Shown here: positions 15,508 to 23,611 of the stretch, piece by piece
Layout of the letters: each line of letters starts with the position of its first letter
Position numbering within the stretch: position 1 is the first letter of the stretch
Source of the DNA: Cyanobium sp. ATX 6F1
GTDB taxonomy: Bacteria; Cyanobacteriota; Cyanobacteriia; PCC-6307; Cyanobiaceae
NCBI RefSeq assembly: GCF_024346315.1
Contig: NZ_JAGQCS010000002.1
Coordinates: 310,001-374,000 of the forward strand
DNA length: 64,000 nucleotides
Direction of reading: 5' to 3'
The notes under the pieces: model-generated
Seen by the model: the letters and a program-made list of their open reading frames with translations, nothing else
What the model was told of the DNA's origin: nothing
The model's database searches: none
Position numbers and translations under genes: made by a program

Positions 15508-16721
15508 GACCTCTCCTCGCTGGCCCAGGCCGCCTGCACCGCCGCGCGCAGCTGCTGCAGCGAAAGGCCGTGGCGGCGGGCCAGCTGCGCGAGATCCTCA
15601 TACTCCGGCTTCATCGAGCGGCGCCCCTGGGGGCTGAGCGCCTCCTTGATCCGCACCGGGCCCCAGGCGGTGGCCAGGCTGCGGCTGCGGCGGGGCAGGC
15701 TCCAGCGCTGCTGGAGCTGTTCGCGCACCCCCAGGCTGCTGCCGTGGGCCCACCAGACCTTGCGCAGAGCCCCGGCGCGATCGGGCGGCACCAGCACGCT
15801 GATCAGCGCCGCCGGGCGCCCCTTTTTCATCGCGATCGGCTGGCTGAACACCTCCAGGGCCCCAGCACCACGAAGCTCCTCGATCAAGAAGGCCAGATCC
15901 TCGGGGCTGGCGTCATCCACCTGGGCCTGCTGCAGAACCAGGGGCTGGAGGATCTCGCCGCCACCCGGCCCAGGGCTTGAAAGAGCGGGGCTGGGCTCGG
16001 CCAGCCAGAGGCGCAGCAGGTTGGGGCGATCGAGGCGGCGGCTGCCCAGACCAATGCCCACCCGCAGGGGCACCAGGGCCGGAGGCGCCGCGAAGCGACT
16101 CGCCCAGGTGGCCATCAGGGCCAGGCCCGTGGGGGTGGTGAGCTCTCCGGCGGGGAACCCTTCGCTGCTGGCCAGGGGCACGGCGGCGCGGGCCGCCAGC
16201 TCCAGCACCGCCGGGGCGGGCAAAGGCAGCACCCCGTGGGCGGTGCGCACGGTTCCATGGCCGGCCGGCGGCGGCGCGCAGATCAGCTCGTCAACGCCGA
16301 AGTGCAGCAAGCCGGCACAGACCCCGACCACATCGACGAGGGCATCGATGGCACCCACCTCATGGAAATGCACCTGCTCGGGCCGGTGGCCGTGCACCGC
16401 CCCCTCCGCCTCCGCCAACCGGGTGAACACCGCCAGCACCCGAGCGCGCAGGTTGCCGTCCAGGGGGCTCGCCTCCAGCAGGGCCTTCAGTTCACCCCAG
16501 TGGCGATGGGGTGGCTGCGCCTCCAGGGCCTCCACGGTCAGCGCCAGGCCCCGCAGCCCGCCGCTGGAGCCCTCCTGCCACTGCAGCCCGTAGGCCCCCG
16601 CCAGACCCAGCTGGGCCAGGGGCTCCTCCACCCGCTCCCGGGGCAGGCCCAGGTCGAAGAGGGCCGCCAGCAGCATGTCCCCCGCCAGGCCGGTGGGGCA
16701 ATCGACGTAAGCCAGGGTCAT
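15504..16721 (-). CDS. larC: LarC-like pyridinium dithiocarboxylate nickel-insertion protein
   Basis: A 405-residue protein of the DUF111/LarC family. The N-terminal motif is YVDCPTGLAGDMLLAAL, then HFHEVGAIDALVDVVG, then a block with FPAGELTTPTGLALM. LarC inserts Ni into the nickel-pincer cofactor of lactate racemase (LarA). Some lactobacilli need a programmed frameshift to make full-length LarC; here it is one uninterrupted frame. No larA, larB or larE is visible in the window. It lies 10 bp after the M41-like gene and overlaps the UPF0104 gene. Confidence 0.88.
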   Translation of the reverse strand: MTLAYVDCPTGLAGDMLLAALFDLGLPRERVEEPLAQLGLAGAYGLQWQEGSSGGLRGLALTVEALEAQPPHRHWGELKALLEASPLDGNLRARVLAVFTRLAEAEGAVHGHRPEQVHFHEVGAIDALVDVVGVCAGLLHFGVDELICAPPPAGHGTVRTAHGVLPLPAPAVLELAARAAVPLASSEGFPAGELTTPTGLALMATWASRFAAPPALVPLRVGIGLGSRRLDRPNLLRLWLAEPSPALSSPGPGGGEILQPLVLQQAQVDDASPEDLAFLIEELRGAGALEVFSQPIAMKKGRPAALISVLVPPDRAGALRKVWWAHGSSLGVREQLQQRWSLPRRSRSLATAWGPVRIKEALSPQGRRSMKPEYEDLAQLARRHGLSLQQLRAAVQAAWASEERS

Positions 16722-16731
16722 GGGGCCAGCC

Positions 16732-17433
16732 TCATGGCGCCAGGGCCGCGGGCCTCAGCACGGTGGGGGCACCCGCCAGCAGCCGCTCGGCCTCCGCCTC
16801 CAGCCGGCCCGCCTCCCGCCGCAGCCACTGCTCCACCTCCCGCCGGGCCCGGCGCTGCTCCATCTGGGCCGTGGCCACGTCGTAGCCGGAAAGCCCCCAG
16901 AGGCGCCCGAGCAGCGCCCGGTCATCGGCGCCACCCCGGGCGCTGCCGTAGTGCAGTTCCTCGGCCACCATGCCGGCCTGGAGCATGCGGCTCCAGCGGC
17001 GCAGATCCTCAGCGGGCAACTTGGCCGCCGCCGGGAGTTCGAAGGCGGTGCTGCCATTGCAACGCAATCCGGCCCGTAGGCAGGCCAGGCTGCCCACCAG
17101 CACCTGAACCACCGTGAGGCCGTTCTCGGCCGCCACCAGGGCATGGGCCGCTTCATGCAGGGCGATGCGCCGCAGGCGGGCGCGGCCGCCGGGCAGGGCT
17201 TCCGCCAGCAGGTGGCCGCCCAGGCCCCCGAAGCGGGCGGCGTCGAGGCTGAGGGCCCCCAGGGCGGCGGCCGCCCCCAGGGCGATCGGCGCTGGGCCCA
17301 GCCCCACCAGGGGCCCCAGCAACGCCGCGAGGGTGAAGCCCCCCACCGCCAGACCCGCCCGCAGGGGAAGACCGTCATCGCCCAAGGCAGAAACCCCCTG
17401 CGCCGCCGGGCTGATGGGATCGGGGCCGTTCAT
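16732..17433 (-). CDS. stand-alone M41-like membrane metallopeptidase
   Basis: A 233-residue protein with two N-terminal hydrophobic segments and the zinc site HEAAHALVAAENG near 98-110, the HExxH form of FtsH (M41). A later block with AGMVAEELHYGSARGGADD matches the FtsH protease core, where the third ligand Asp/Glu lies. There is no AAA+ ATPase domain, so it cannot unfold substrates by itself. Such FtsH-protease-like proteins are known in cyanobacteria and plastids. The start overlaps the DUF554 stop as ATGA. Confidence 0.75.
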   Translation of the reverse strand: MNGPDPISPAAQGVSALGDDGLPLRAGLAVGGFTLAALLGPLVGLGPAPIALGAAAALGALSLDAARFGGLGGHLLAEALPGGRARLRRIALHEAAHALVAAENGLTVVQVLVGSLACLRAGLRCNGSTAFELPAAAKLPAEDLRRWSRMLQAGMVAEELHYGSARGGADDRALLGRLWGLSGYDVATAQMEQRRARREVEQWLRREAGRLEAEAERLLAGAPTVLRPAALAP

Positions 17434-18152
17434 GTGAGCGCGGCCCCCACCAGGGGCGCCAGGACCAGCGCCGGCAGGGCCTCGGTGACGCTCGGATGGG
17501 GCAGTTCGAGCAGATCGAGGGCCAGGGCCAGCACCAGCAGCCCCCCCACCGCCGCCGTGAACAGCACCGGCGGTGCGGTGGCCGGATCCGGCAGGCGCGC
17601 GGCCAGCAGCGCCCCCACCCCGGAAAGGGAGAGCTGCACCACCAGCAACGGCAGCACCACCCAGGCCAGGGCCACCCCGGCGCTGGTGGCCAGCACGGCG
17701 GCGCTGATGCCATCGAGGGCCGCCTTGACCAGCAGCAGGTCGGGATCGCCGAGGGCCCCGTTGCGCAGGCAGCCCACCACGGTCATCGGTCCGACGCAGA
17801 AGAGCACGAAGGCCCCGCCCACCAGCTCTGGATCACCAGGGCCGCTCGCCTGCGGGCGCCCGTTCAGCAACCGCGCCAGGCGCCGGTCCAATCCCAGGGC
17901 AGCCCCCAGGGCCGAGGCCAGCACCAGCACCAGCAACGCCGGCGCCAGGGCCGGCAGGGGCCCGAGCCGCAGATGAAACAGGGGCTGAACCATCTGCAGG
18001 CCCAGCACCAGGGTCACCACACCAATCCAACGGCGCCAGTGGCGGCGCAAGCCCTCGCCGAGGGATCGGCCCAGACGGGCGCCCAGGAGGGAGCCCAGCA
18101 GAACGGTGAGCCCATTGATCCAGGTGCCGCTGGTGGCTGCCCAGAGCCCCAT
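17430..18152 (-). CDS. DUF554-family membrane protein
   Basis: A 240-residue integral membrane protein with six to seven helices. Family features are the N-terminal TWINGLTVLLGSLLGARLG, then FVLFCVGPMTVVGCLRNG, then LLVKAALDGISAAVLA. DUF554 proteins are possible transporters of unknown substrate. The ATG at 18152 is preferred over one 19 codons upstream because the upstream gene stops at 18154 and the family N-terminus begins here. It overlaps the M41-like gene by four bases. Confidence 0.85.
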   Translation of the reverse strand: MGLWAATSGTWINGLTVLLGSLLGARLGRSLGEGLRRHWRRWIGVVTLVLGLQMVQPLFHLRLGPLPALAPALLVLVLASALGAALGLDRRLARLLNGRPQASGPGDPELVGGAFVLFCVGPMTVVGCLRNGALGDPDLLLVKAALDGISAAVLATSAGVALAWVVLPLLVVQLSLSGVGALLAARLPDPATAPPVLFTAAVGGLLVLALALDLLELPHPSVTEALPALVLAPLVGAALT

Positions 18153-18153
18153 C

Positions 18154-18870
18154 TCAGCGGCCCGGCCGGCTGATCGCGTTGCGGTGGGGACCACTGCGGG
18201 AGCCGTCACGGGCGGGGCCCCGGTCGCCCTTGCCCTTCGCCTTGCCGCCCCGGTTACCCCGCTGGGGCATGGGGGCGATCACCTCGCAATGCTCCAGGTG
18301 CAGCTGCTGGCCCTGGCGGCGCAGGTCGAGGGCGACGAAGTGGCGCAGGTGCTCCATGGGCACCGTCCCCTTGAGCTGGAGCTTGAAGGGGGTGGGGCGG
18401 CTGCCGTCGGGGCGGGGCATCTGGCGCACCTTGATCACCAGATCGGAGCTTTCCGGGCGGGTGTAGATCAGTTCCCCGCGCACCGAGAAGTAGTCATCGC
18501 CCTCGGGCAGGGCATCGGTTGCCGTGGCTGCCGTTGCGGTGGCGTCGGTTGCGGGGACCTCAGTTGCTGCCGCCTCTGCCGCCGCCAGGGTGCTCGGTTC
18601 CCACACCCCCACCATCTGCAGGTGGAGAAAGTCGGCTTCGCGAAAACGGGGGTACACCACCCAGAGGTGGGGCTGCCCCAGATCCAGGTGACGCCGCATC
18701 AGGTTCAGCACCCGCCCCAGCACCACCGCTTCGATCCGAGCGCCGTCGTCGGTGTGGATGTGGCCCCGGGTGAGCTGCTCGGCGTCATCGGGGACATAGC
18801 GCCCCCGGACCACGCCGATGGCCCGGTACTGCAGCGGTTCGGTGACCGGGGAAATCGGATGGTGACGCAT
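18154..18870 (-). CDS. conserved cyanobacterial protein with RNA-binding-like basic tail
   Basis: A 238-residue soluble protein. A conserved N-terminal block (LQYRAIGVVRGRYVPDD, then VLGRVLNLMRRHLDL, HLWVVYPRF) is followed by an Ala/Thr-rich linker at about 110-130. A second block begins DDYFSVRGELIY and continues with FKLQLKGTVPMEHLRHFVAL. The C-terminus is strongly basic (RGNRGGKAKGKGDRG). I recognise the overall pattern as widespread in cyanobacteria but know no function. It heads the minus-strand operon with DUF554, M41-like, larC, UPF0104 and fur. Confidence 0.8.
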   Translation of the reverse strand: MRHHPISPVTEPLQYRAIGVVRGRYVPDDAEQLTRGHIHTDDGARIEAVVLGRVLNLMRRHLDLGQPHLWVVYPRFREADFLHLQMVGVWEPSTLAAAEAAATEVPATDATATAATATDALPEGDDYFSVRGELIYTRPESSDLVIKVRQMPRPDGSRPTPFKLQLKGTVPMEHLRHFVALDLRRQGQQLHLEHCEVIAPMPQRGNRGGKAKGKGDRGPARDGSRSGPHRNAISRPGR

Positions 18871-18953
18871 GGTCTCTGGGGGCAACCCTTGGCCCAGGGG
18901 TCAATGTAGTCCCGCTCCCTTGCCCCAGACTGGCCCCCAACCACACCCAGGCC

Positions 18954-19817
18954 ATGGCCCCGCGCACGCCCCCCGGCTCCGGCACCGGACCGCGACTCAG
19001 CCTGAGTCTGGGGGTGCTGATCGTGGCCCTCGCTGGGATCTGCCTGGCCGGAGGCTGGTGGCTGGGCCAGCGCTCGGCGGGTGCCAGGGGGCCCTTGCCC
19101 ACCCAGATCGCCCTGCAGCACCAGGCCCGGCAACTGCAGCGCTCCATCGACCAGGGCCGGGCCAGCGAAGCGGAAAAGGAACGGCTGCTGCAGATCCTGC
19201 TGGCCCTCGAGCAGAAGCCCGAGGCCACCAAATTGCTGGAGCGGCTGGCGGACCAGAACCCGGAGCGCTGGCCGCTGCGGTTGTTGCTGGCAGAGCTGCG
19301 CCGCGATCAGAACGACCGCGCCGGGGCCGAGCGGGAGGTGCGCCAGATCCTCAACCTCTCCCCCGGCCGCATGGAGGCCCTGCAACTGCGCACCTTGCTG
19401 CAGCTGGAGCAGGGACGCGGCGGCGAGGCCCAGGCCCAGCTCCAGGCGGCCTTCCTCAAGGCCAACACCGCCCCGGTCTCGGCGAATGCATTGCCGCTGG
19501 GATTGCTGCTGGCCGACCTGCTCCAGCGCCAGAAGCAGGGGGGCGCCGCCGAAGCGCTCTACCGCAAGCTGGCGGCGGACCACCCCAGGGACCCGAGGCC
19601 ACTGCTGGCGATGGCCTTGCTCAAGCAGGAGGCCGGCGACACCAAGGGGGCCCAGAACTTCCTGGCCCAGGCGCGGGAGCGCAGCCCTGACAAGGACGAC
19701 CCACGGCTGGATCAGGTGGCCACCGACTGGGGTCTGGCGCCCCTGCGGGCCCTTAAGGTCCCTTCAGCTTTGTCCCCGAAGCCGAAGCCGGCGGATTCTG
19801 GGCCTCCAAAGCCCTGA
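18954..19817 (+). CDS. membrane-anchored TPR-type protein
   Basis: A 287-residue protein with an N-terminal transmembrane segment (SLGVLIVALAGICLAGGWWLG) and then TPR/helical repeats over about 55-255. Visible repeat elements are EKERLLQILLALEQKPEATK, GAEREVRQILNLSPGRMEAL and PLLAMALLKQEAGDTKGA. Tetratricopeptide proteins act as scaffolds, here probably facing the periplasm. The last 65 bp overlap the convergent secreted-protein gene, with both frames open. Confidence 0.75.
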   Translation: MAPRTPPGSGTGPRLSLSLGVLIVALAGICLAGGWWLGQRSAGARGPLPTQIALQHQARQLQRSIDQGRASEAEKERLLQILLALEQKPEATKLLERLADQNPERWPLRLLLAELRRDQNDRAGAEREVRQILNLSPGRMEALQLRTLLQLEQGRGGEAQAQLQAAFLKANTAPVSANALPLGLLLADLLQRQKQGGAAEALYRKLAADHPRDPRPLLAMALLKQEAGDTKGAQNFLAQARERSPDKDDPRLDQVATDWGLAPLRALKVPSALSPKPKPADSGPPKP

Positions 19818-20091
19818 GGGCCTGGTCCACCGCGTCCCCGGGAGGGGTGGCATCGTCCATGGCCGCCCCCTTGCGCAGGGTGTTGATCAGGTCGCCGGGG
19901 TTCTTGGCATCAAAGATGGTTTTTGGCTTGCCGTTGCCGGGGCCGTAATCCAGGAACTGCTCCTCCTGCGTCGATTTGCCGCCGTAGGGATTGTTGGCCT
20001 GGGCCAGCGCCGCCGTGGTGGACACCGCCATGGCCAGGGAAGCCATGAGGGTGGCCCCGCCCATCGCGAGAACTGTTCGGTTGCGCCCCAT
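19753..20091 (-). CDS. small secreted protein, convergent overlap with the TPR gene
   Basis: A 112-residue protein with a clear signal peptide (MASLAMAVSTTAALAQA). The polar mature part has NNPYGGKSTQEEQFLDYGPG and NPGDLINTLRKG. I do not recognise the family. Its C-terminal 22 codons overlap the end of the TPR gene. Its start is 61 bp from the divergent xth start. Confidence 0.7.
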   Translation of the reverse strand: MGRNRTVLAMGGATLMASLAMAVSTTAALAQANNPYGGKSTQEEQFLDYGPGNGKPKTIFDAKNPGDLINTLRKGAAMDDATPPGDAVDQALRALEAQNPPASASGTKLKGP

Positions 20092-20152
20092 CGCCCTTAA
20101 TGCCGAGATGGAACGATGCTAGGTGGCTCCAACCGAGAAGCGGTCGAAGCGC

Positions 20153-20989
20153 ATGCGCATCGCCACCTGGAACGTGAACTCGGTGCGCAGCCGCCTTGAT
20201 CAGCTGGTGGAGTGGCTTCAGCAGGAGCGCCCCGATGTGGTCTGCCTGCAGGAGACCAAGGTCGAAGACGGCAGCTTCCCTGCCGAGAGCTTCACCGCCC
20301 TGGGCTACGAGGTCGTGATCAGCGGCCAGAAGGCCTACAACGGCGTCGCGATCCTCAGCCTGCACCCGCTCGAAGACGTGCGCATCGGCTTTGCCGCCCT
20401 GTTGCCAGGTGACGACGAAGCCGAAGCTCTCGGGGAGCAGAAGCGCGTGATCAGTGCCCGCATCGAAGGGGTGCGCGTGCTCAACCTCTACGTGCCCAAC
20501 GGCTCCGCGTTGAGTTCAGAGAAGTACGTCTACAAGCTCCGCTGGCTGAACTGCCTGGGGCGCTACCTGAACGCCCTGGAGCAGGAGGGCGATCCCCTCT
20601 GCATGGTGGGGGACTTCAACATCGCCCTGGAGGATCGCGACCTCCATGACCCGAAGCGGCTCACGGGCGGGATCATGGCCAGCGAGGCCGAACGCGCGGC
20701 GTTGACGGGCGCCCTGAACGGGCGCTTGAGCGATGTGTTCCGTGTCTTCGAACCAGCGAGCGGCCACTGGAGCTGGTGGGACTACCGCAGTGGCGCCTGG
20801 GACCGGGACCGGGGCTGGCGCATCGATCACATTTACCTCTCGGAAGACCTGTTGGTGTGGGCCACGGGCTGTGTGATCCACAAGGCCGTGCGCGGCAACG
20901 ACAAGCCCAGCGACCATGCCCCGGTGGTGGTGAACCTGCAGCTCCCCGAAGAGGAGGAACATGAGGAGGGTGGCTACGGAGGCTATTGA
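20153..20989 (+). CDS. xth: exodeoxyribonuclease III
   Basis: A 278-residue member of the exonuclease/endonuclease/phosphatase superfamily. Motifs in order are IATWNVNSVRSR, VCLQETKV (catalytic Glu), YNGVAIL, VGDFNIALEDRD (Asp/Asn), WWDYRSGAWDRDRGWRIDHI and the terminal SDHAPVVV (catalytic His). It cleaves at abasic sites and trims 3' ends in base-excision repair. The ATG at 20153 starts directly at the conserved MRIATWN; the ten upstream codons are not part of the family. Confidence 0.95.
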   Translation: MRIATWNVNSVRSRLDQLVEWLQQERPDVVCLQETKVEDGSFPAESFTALGYEVVISGQKAYNGVAILSLHPLEDVRIGFAALLPGDDEAEALGEQKRVISARIEGVRVLNLYVPNGSALSSEKYVYKLRWLNCLGRYLNALEQEGDPLCMVGDFNIALEDRDLHDPKRLTGGIMASEAERAALTGALNGRLSDVFRVFEPASGHWSWWDYRSGAWDRDRGWRIDHIYLSEDLLVWATGCVIHKAVRGNDKPSDHAPVVVNLQLPEEEEHEEGGYGGY

Positions 20990-21040
20990 CCGGGGCTGGG
21001 GTCTATCCGCCATAGGGTGCACCCACCGGAGCCACGCAGC

Positions 21041-21529
21041 ATGACCACATCAACGAACCAACGGACAGGGGCGGGCCGCAGGGGAGTGGCTGGTCTGATC
21101 GCAGCCATCGCTCTGGGCACCGCCCTCCCCGCCCAGGCCCAGACCTGCACCTTCCTCCAACCACTGGGCGGCGGCCCGGATCCCGTGGTCGCCAAACAGG
21201 TGGGCCCCGGCCGGCTGCTGGGACGCACCAACTGGAACACCGATTTCGTCGTTGATCGGCCGTTCAGCAGCTACCGCTTCTTCTTCACGGCCACCTCCAC
21301 CGACAAGGCCACCTATCCGGTCCAGGGATTCATGATCTTCACCGACCGGGACAGCCTGCGCCTGTTCAATGTCAACCTGACGCCCCCGCAGGGCACCGGG
21401 CGGATGTTCGGCCCCTTCCCCTCAATCCCCGGGCGGCGCACGAGCCTGATGAACTTCAAGATCGGTGCCAGCACCCAGCCCGGCGCCCTCGGCTTCAGTT
21501 ACCGGATTTCGGTGCAGGGTTGCAACTGA
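21041..21529 (+). CDS. small secreted protein of unknown function
   Basis: A 162-residue protein with a signal peptide (GVAGLIAAIALGTALPAQAQ). The mature beta-rich domain has two Cys near its ends (QTCTFLQPLGG and SVQGCN), which could form a disulfide joining the termini. Internal motifs are NTDFVVDRPFSSYRFFFTAT and GFMIFTDRDSLRLFN. I do not recognise the family. It starts 51 bp after xth. Confidence 0.7.
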   Translation: MTTSTNQRTGAGRRGVAGLIAAIALGTALPAQAQTCTFLQPLGGGPDPVVAKQVGPGRLLGRTNWNTDFVVDRPFSSYRFFFTATSTDKATYPVQGFMIFTDRDSLRLFNVNLTPPQGTGRMFGPFPSIPGRRTSLMNFKIGASTQPGALGFSYRISVQGCN

Positions 21530-21690
21530 AGCCCAGTTGCTTAAGGCCGTCTGCCAGTTGGCCTACGGCGCAGCATCCTGAACGGAAGCAAACCTCGGCC
21601 CATCGAAAGCCATGCGCCCCCTCTGGCAACGGCTGCTCGGGGCAAAGGCTCTCAGCATCCGGCGAACTTCAGCTCAGACCATGCCCTTGC

Positions 21691-21703
21691 GGGGGGGGGG
21701 GGG
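21691..21703 (+). repeat. 13-base G homopolymer
   Basis: An uninterrupted run of thirteen G in the 218 bp spacer between two secreted-protein genes. Nothing else is recognised in this spacer. Its length is unusual for the window and may be slippage-prone or an assembly weak point. Confidence 0.9.
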
Positions 21704-21747
21704 ATTTGCGTCGGAAAAAACAGGCTCAGGATCTGCGCAACCGAGTC

Positions 21748-22140
21748 CTAATCGTCATGCTTTTCGTAATGCTTGTTGCCGTAGGATCGGTTCTGCCCCT
21801 TGTACTTGCGGTAGGCGGGCACATAGGTCCGTTCATACCAATTGTTGTTCACAAAATAAACAGGCCGGTTGCACAATCCGTAGTTTGAGCAATACCCCGA
21901 CCAGTTTCGAGCCTGCCATGGAGGCACATTCACATACACAGGCTGGGCGCCATAGCCATAGGCCGGCGAGCGCTCGATGATCACAGGCTGCTGGTACAGC
22001 ACCACCGGACGGGGGTAGTAGTCACCCATCTCCACCCTTCCGTAATAGTCGGGCTGGCCGAAATTGAGCGAGAAATTGACCTGGGCGACCGCAGGAGCCA
22101 TCAGCAACGCTGGCCACGCGGCGAGCCATCGAATGTTCAT
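21748..22140 (-). CDS. secreted Tyr/Asn/Pro-rich protein
   Basis: A 130-residue protein with a signal peptide (MNIRWLAAWPALLMAPAVAQ). The mature domain has FGQPDYYGRVEMGDYYP, VYVNVPPWQARNWSGYC and PVYFVNNNWYERTYVPAY, and two Cys lie in CSNYGLC. The pattern recalls small secreted proteins of betaproteobacteria that carry a PxYxxVPPxxxxNW...PVYFVxxxWY core; that comparison is from memory. The ATG at 22140 is chosen because it begins the signal peptide. It could have been acquired laterally. Confidence 0.7.
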   Translation of the reverse strand: MNIRWLAAWPALLMAPAVAQVNFSLNFGQPDYYGRVEMGDYYPRPVVLYQQPVIIERSPAYGYGAQPVYVNVPPWQARNWSGYCSNYGLCNRPVYFVNNNWYERTYVPAYRKYKGQNRSYGNKHYEKHDD

Positions 22141-22509
22141 GCGATTTCTCCTGAATCCGGGCCTGAGCAGGCCATGCCGCCCCAAGCCCTGAGCGATCCA
22201 AGCGTAGGAAGGTCCCCCAGCGCCGGCCCTGTCACCAGCGCCCGAAGCAATGACCAGATGTGTTCAGGAGCTTCCAGGAAGCTGGCGCCACCGGGCGGAA
22301 CCCGTGCTGGGCCCTGCCCAAGTCCGGGCTCTGGGCTTCCCGTGCCCCCGGCCGGGTGGGGCGGCGGTTGTCGGTGGCGGCGCCGATGCGGTAGATGACT
22401 GCGGGAATCAGGAGTGACGGTGCGGCGGCCGGTGCTTTTCTGCGCGAAACAGAACTCCCTCCGTCAATTTTCAGGGCCTTTGGTACGGGCACCCGACGAA
22501 GCAGAACAA

Positions 22510-23499
22510 ATGTTGGGCTCCCAAGGCCCTGCTGATCGGTGCAGCCGTAGGCACATGGGCTCTGTTGGCGATGGCGCCGGTCTCTTCGGCACAGCCGGCC
22601 AGGAAGTCCCAAAAACCGAAGATTCAACGGCCCCCGCAGCAGCTGCTCCCACCGCGGCCTCCCCCTGGGCGGGAACGACCGAGCTCTACGGCTTTTTACC
22701 GCTTCGCACCACCGGGACCACCACCGTCAGAGGCTTCAGCACCGACCTGGATCTGGACCTCGGTCAGGTGCTGAGGCCCCTGACGGGAGCGGCCTACTTC
22801 CGGGGCAGCCTTGAACATGGCCGCCTCGGACTGCTCACCGACATCAGCTACGTCTCGGTCAAGAGTCAAGAGGGCACGCTGCGGAACATCAAGACGCGCA
22901 GCATCGAAGGCGCTCTCGGTCAGCGCAGCCTCACCCTCACCCCTGACTGTCAGGCCAGCCTGAACGCCAGTGTCGGAAACATCCAGGGCATCTACGACCT
23001 GGCCCTGCGCTACCGCTTCGGAGACCGCGAAACGGCCGTGGCCCGCGCCGGCAGTTTCAGCGTCATCCCCTACGCGGGTCTGCGGATCGTCAACATGCAA
23101 TACGACCTGGAGCTGGAAGCCCAGGGACCTGGCCGGACCCTGACGTTTAAGGGGCCGAGCCTGGAGAAGTCCGTGACGCTGCAGGGGTTGAATCTTCAGC
23201 GGCAACAGTCCTTCGGCGGCACCGTGGTCCAACCCCTGATCGGCACCCAGGCGATGGTGTTTCTCTCTCCCCGTCTGAGGCTCTTCGCCCGCGGCGACCT
23301 CGGCGGCTTCGGTGTGAACAATGCCGATGAATACTCCTGGAACACCCAGGTGGGCGTTGGCTATGCGCTCGGGAACTCCACCCAGATGAATCTCTCCTGG
23401 CGCTACATGCACCTGGGCGGCACCAATGGGGCCACCCCCGAAAATGCCTACAGCGTCAACCAAAATGGCATCGAAGCCGGGGTGAAGTTCTTCTTCTGA
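22510..23499 (+). CDS. outer-membrane beta-barrel protein with displaced signal peptide
   Basis: The frame encodes a beta-barrel of about 270 residues beginning at GTTELYGFLPLRTTG. It has alternating strands (YFRGSLEHGRLGLLTDISYV, VIPYAGLRIVNMQYDLELEA, YSWNTQVGVGYALG) and ends in GVKFFF with the terminal Phe of outer-membrane proteins. The annotated frame has no signal peptide. A good one (ALLIGAAVGTWALLAMAPVS...) lies at about 22527-22590 in another frame, without a start codon of its own. Two compensating indels, or sequence errors, near 22525 and 22600-22645 would join ATG 22510, the signal and the barrel. A longer GTG start at 22414 is also open. Confidence 0.6.
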   Translation: MLGSQGPADRCSRRHMGSVGDGAGLFGTAGQEVPKTEDSTAPAAAAPTAASPWAGTTELYGFLPLRTTGTTTVRGFSTDLDLDLGQVLRPLTGAAYFRGSLEHGRLGLLTDISYVSVKSQEGTLRNIKTRSIEGALGQRSLTLTPDCQASLNASVGNIQGIYDLALRYRFGDRETAVARAGSFSVIPYAGLRIVNMQYDLELEAQGPGRTLTFKGPSLEKSVTLQGLNLQRQQSFGGTVVQPLIGTQAMVFLSPRLRLFARGDLGGFGVNNADEYSWNTQVGVGYALGNSTQMNLSWRYMHLGGTNGATPENAYSVNQNGIEAGVKFFF

Positions 23500-23511
23500 A
23501 TCGGTCCTTGA

Positions 23512-23611
23512 TTACGGGCGACGGATCGGGCCGGTGGTTTGAGGGTCAGAATTGAACCAGCTGATCTCATTCGTGAGGCGAGGATCGCCTTGAAGTGATG
23601 ACCCCGTTACG
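23512..23611 (-). pseudogene. 3' remnant of a paralogue of the secreted gene at 25452-25907
   Basis: The minus strand encodes GDPRLTNEISW...TTGPIRRP and a stop at 23512-23514. This matches the intact gene's C-terminus (GDPRVVNESSW...TTGPIRRQ). DNA similarity extends with a small deletion to about 23611, inside the start region of the LprI-like gene. It is a decayed copy left by duplication. Confidence 0.7.
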
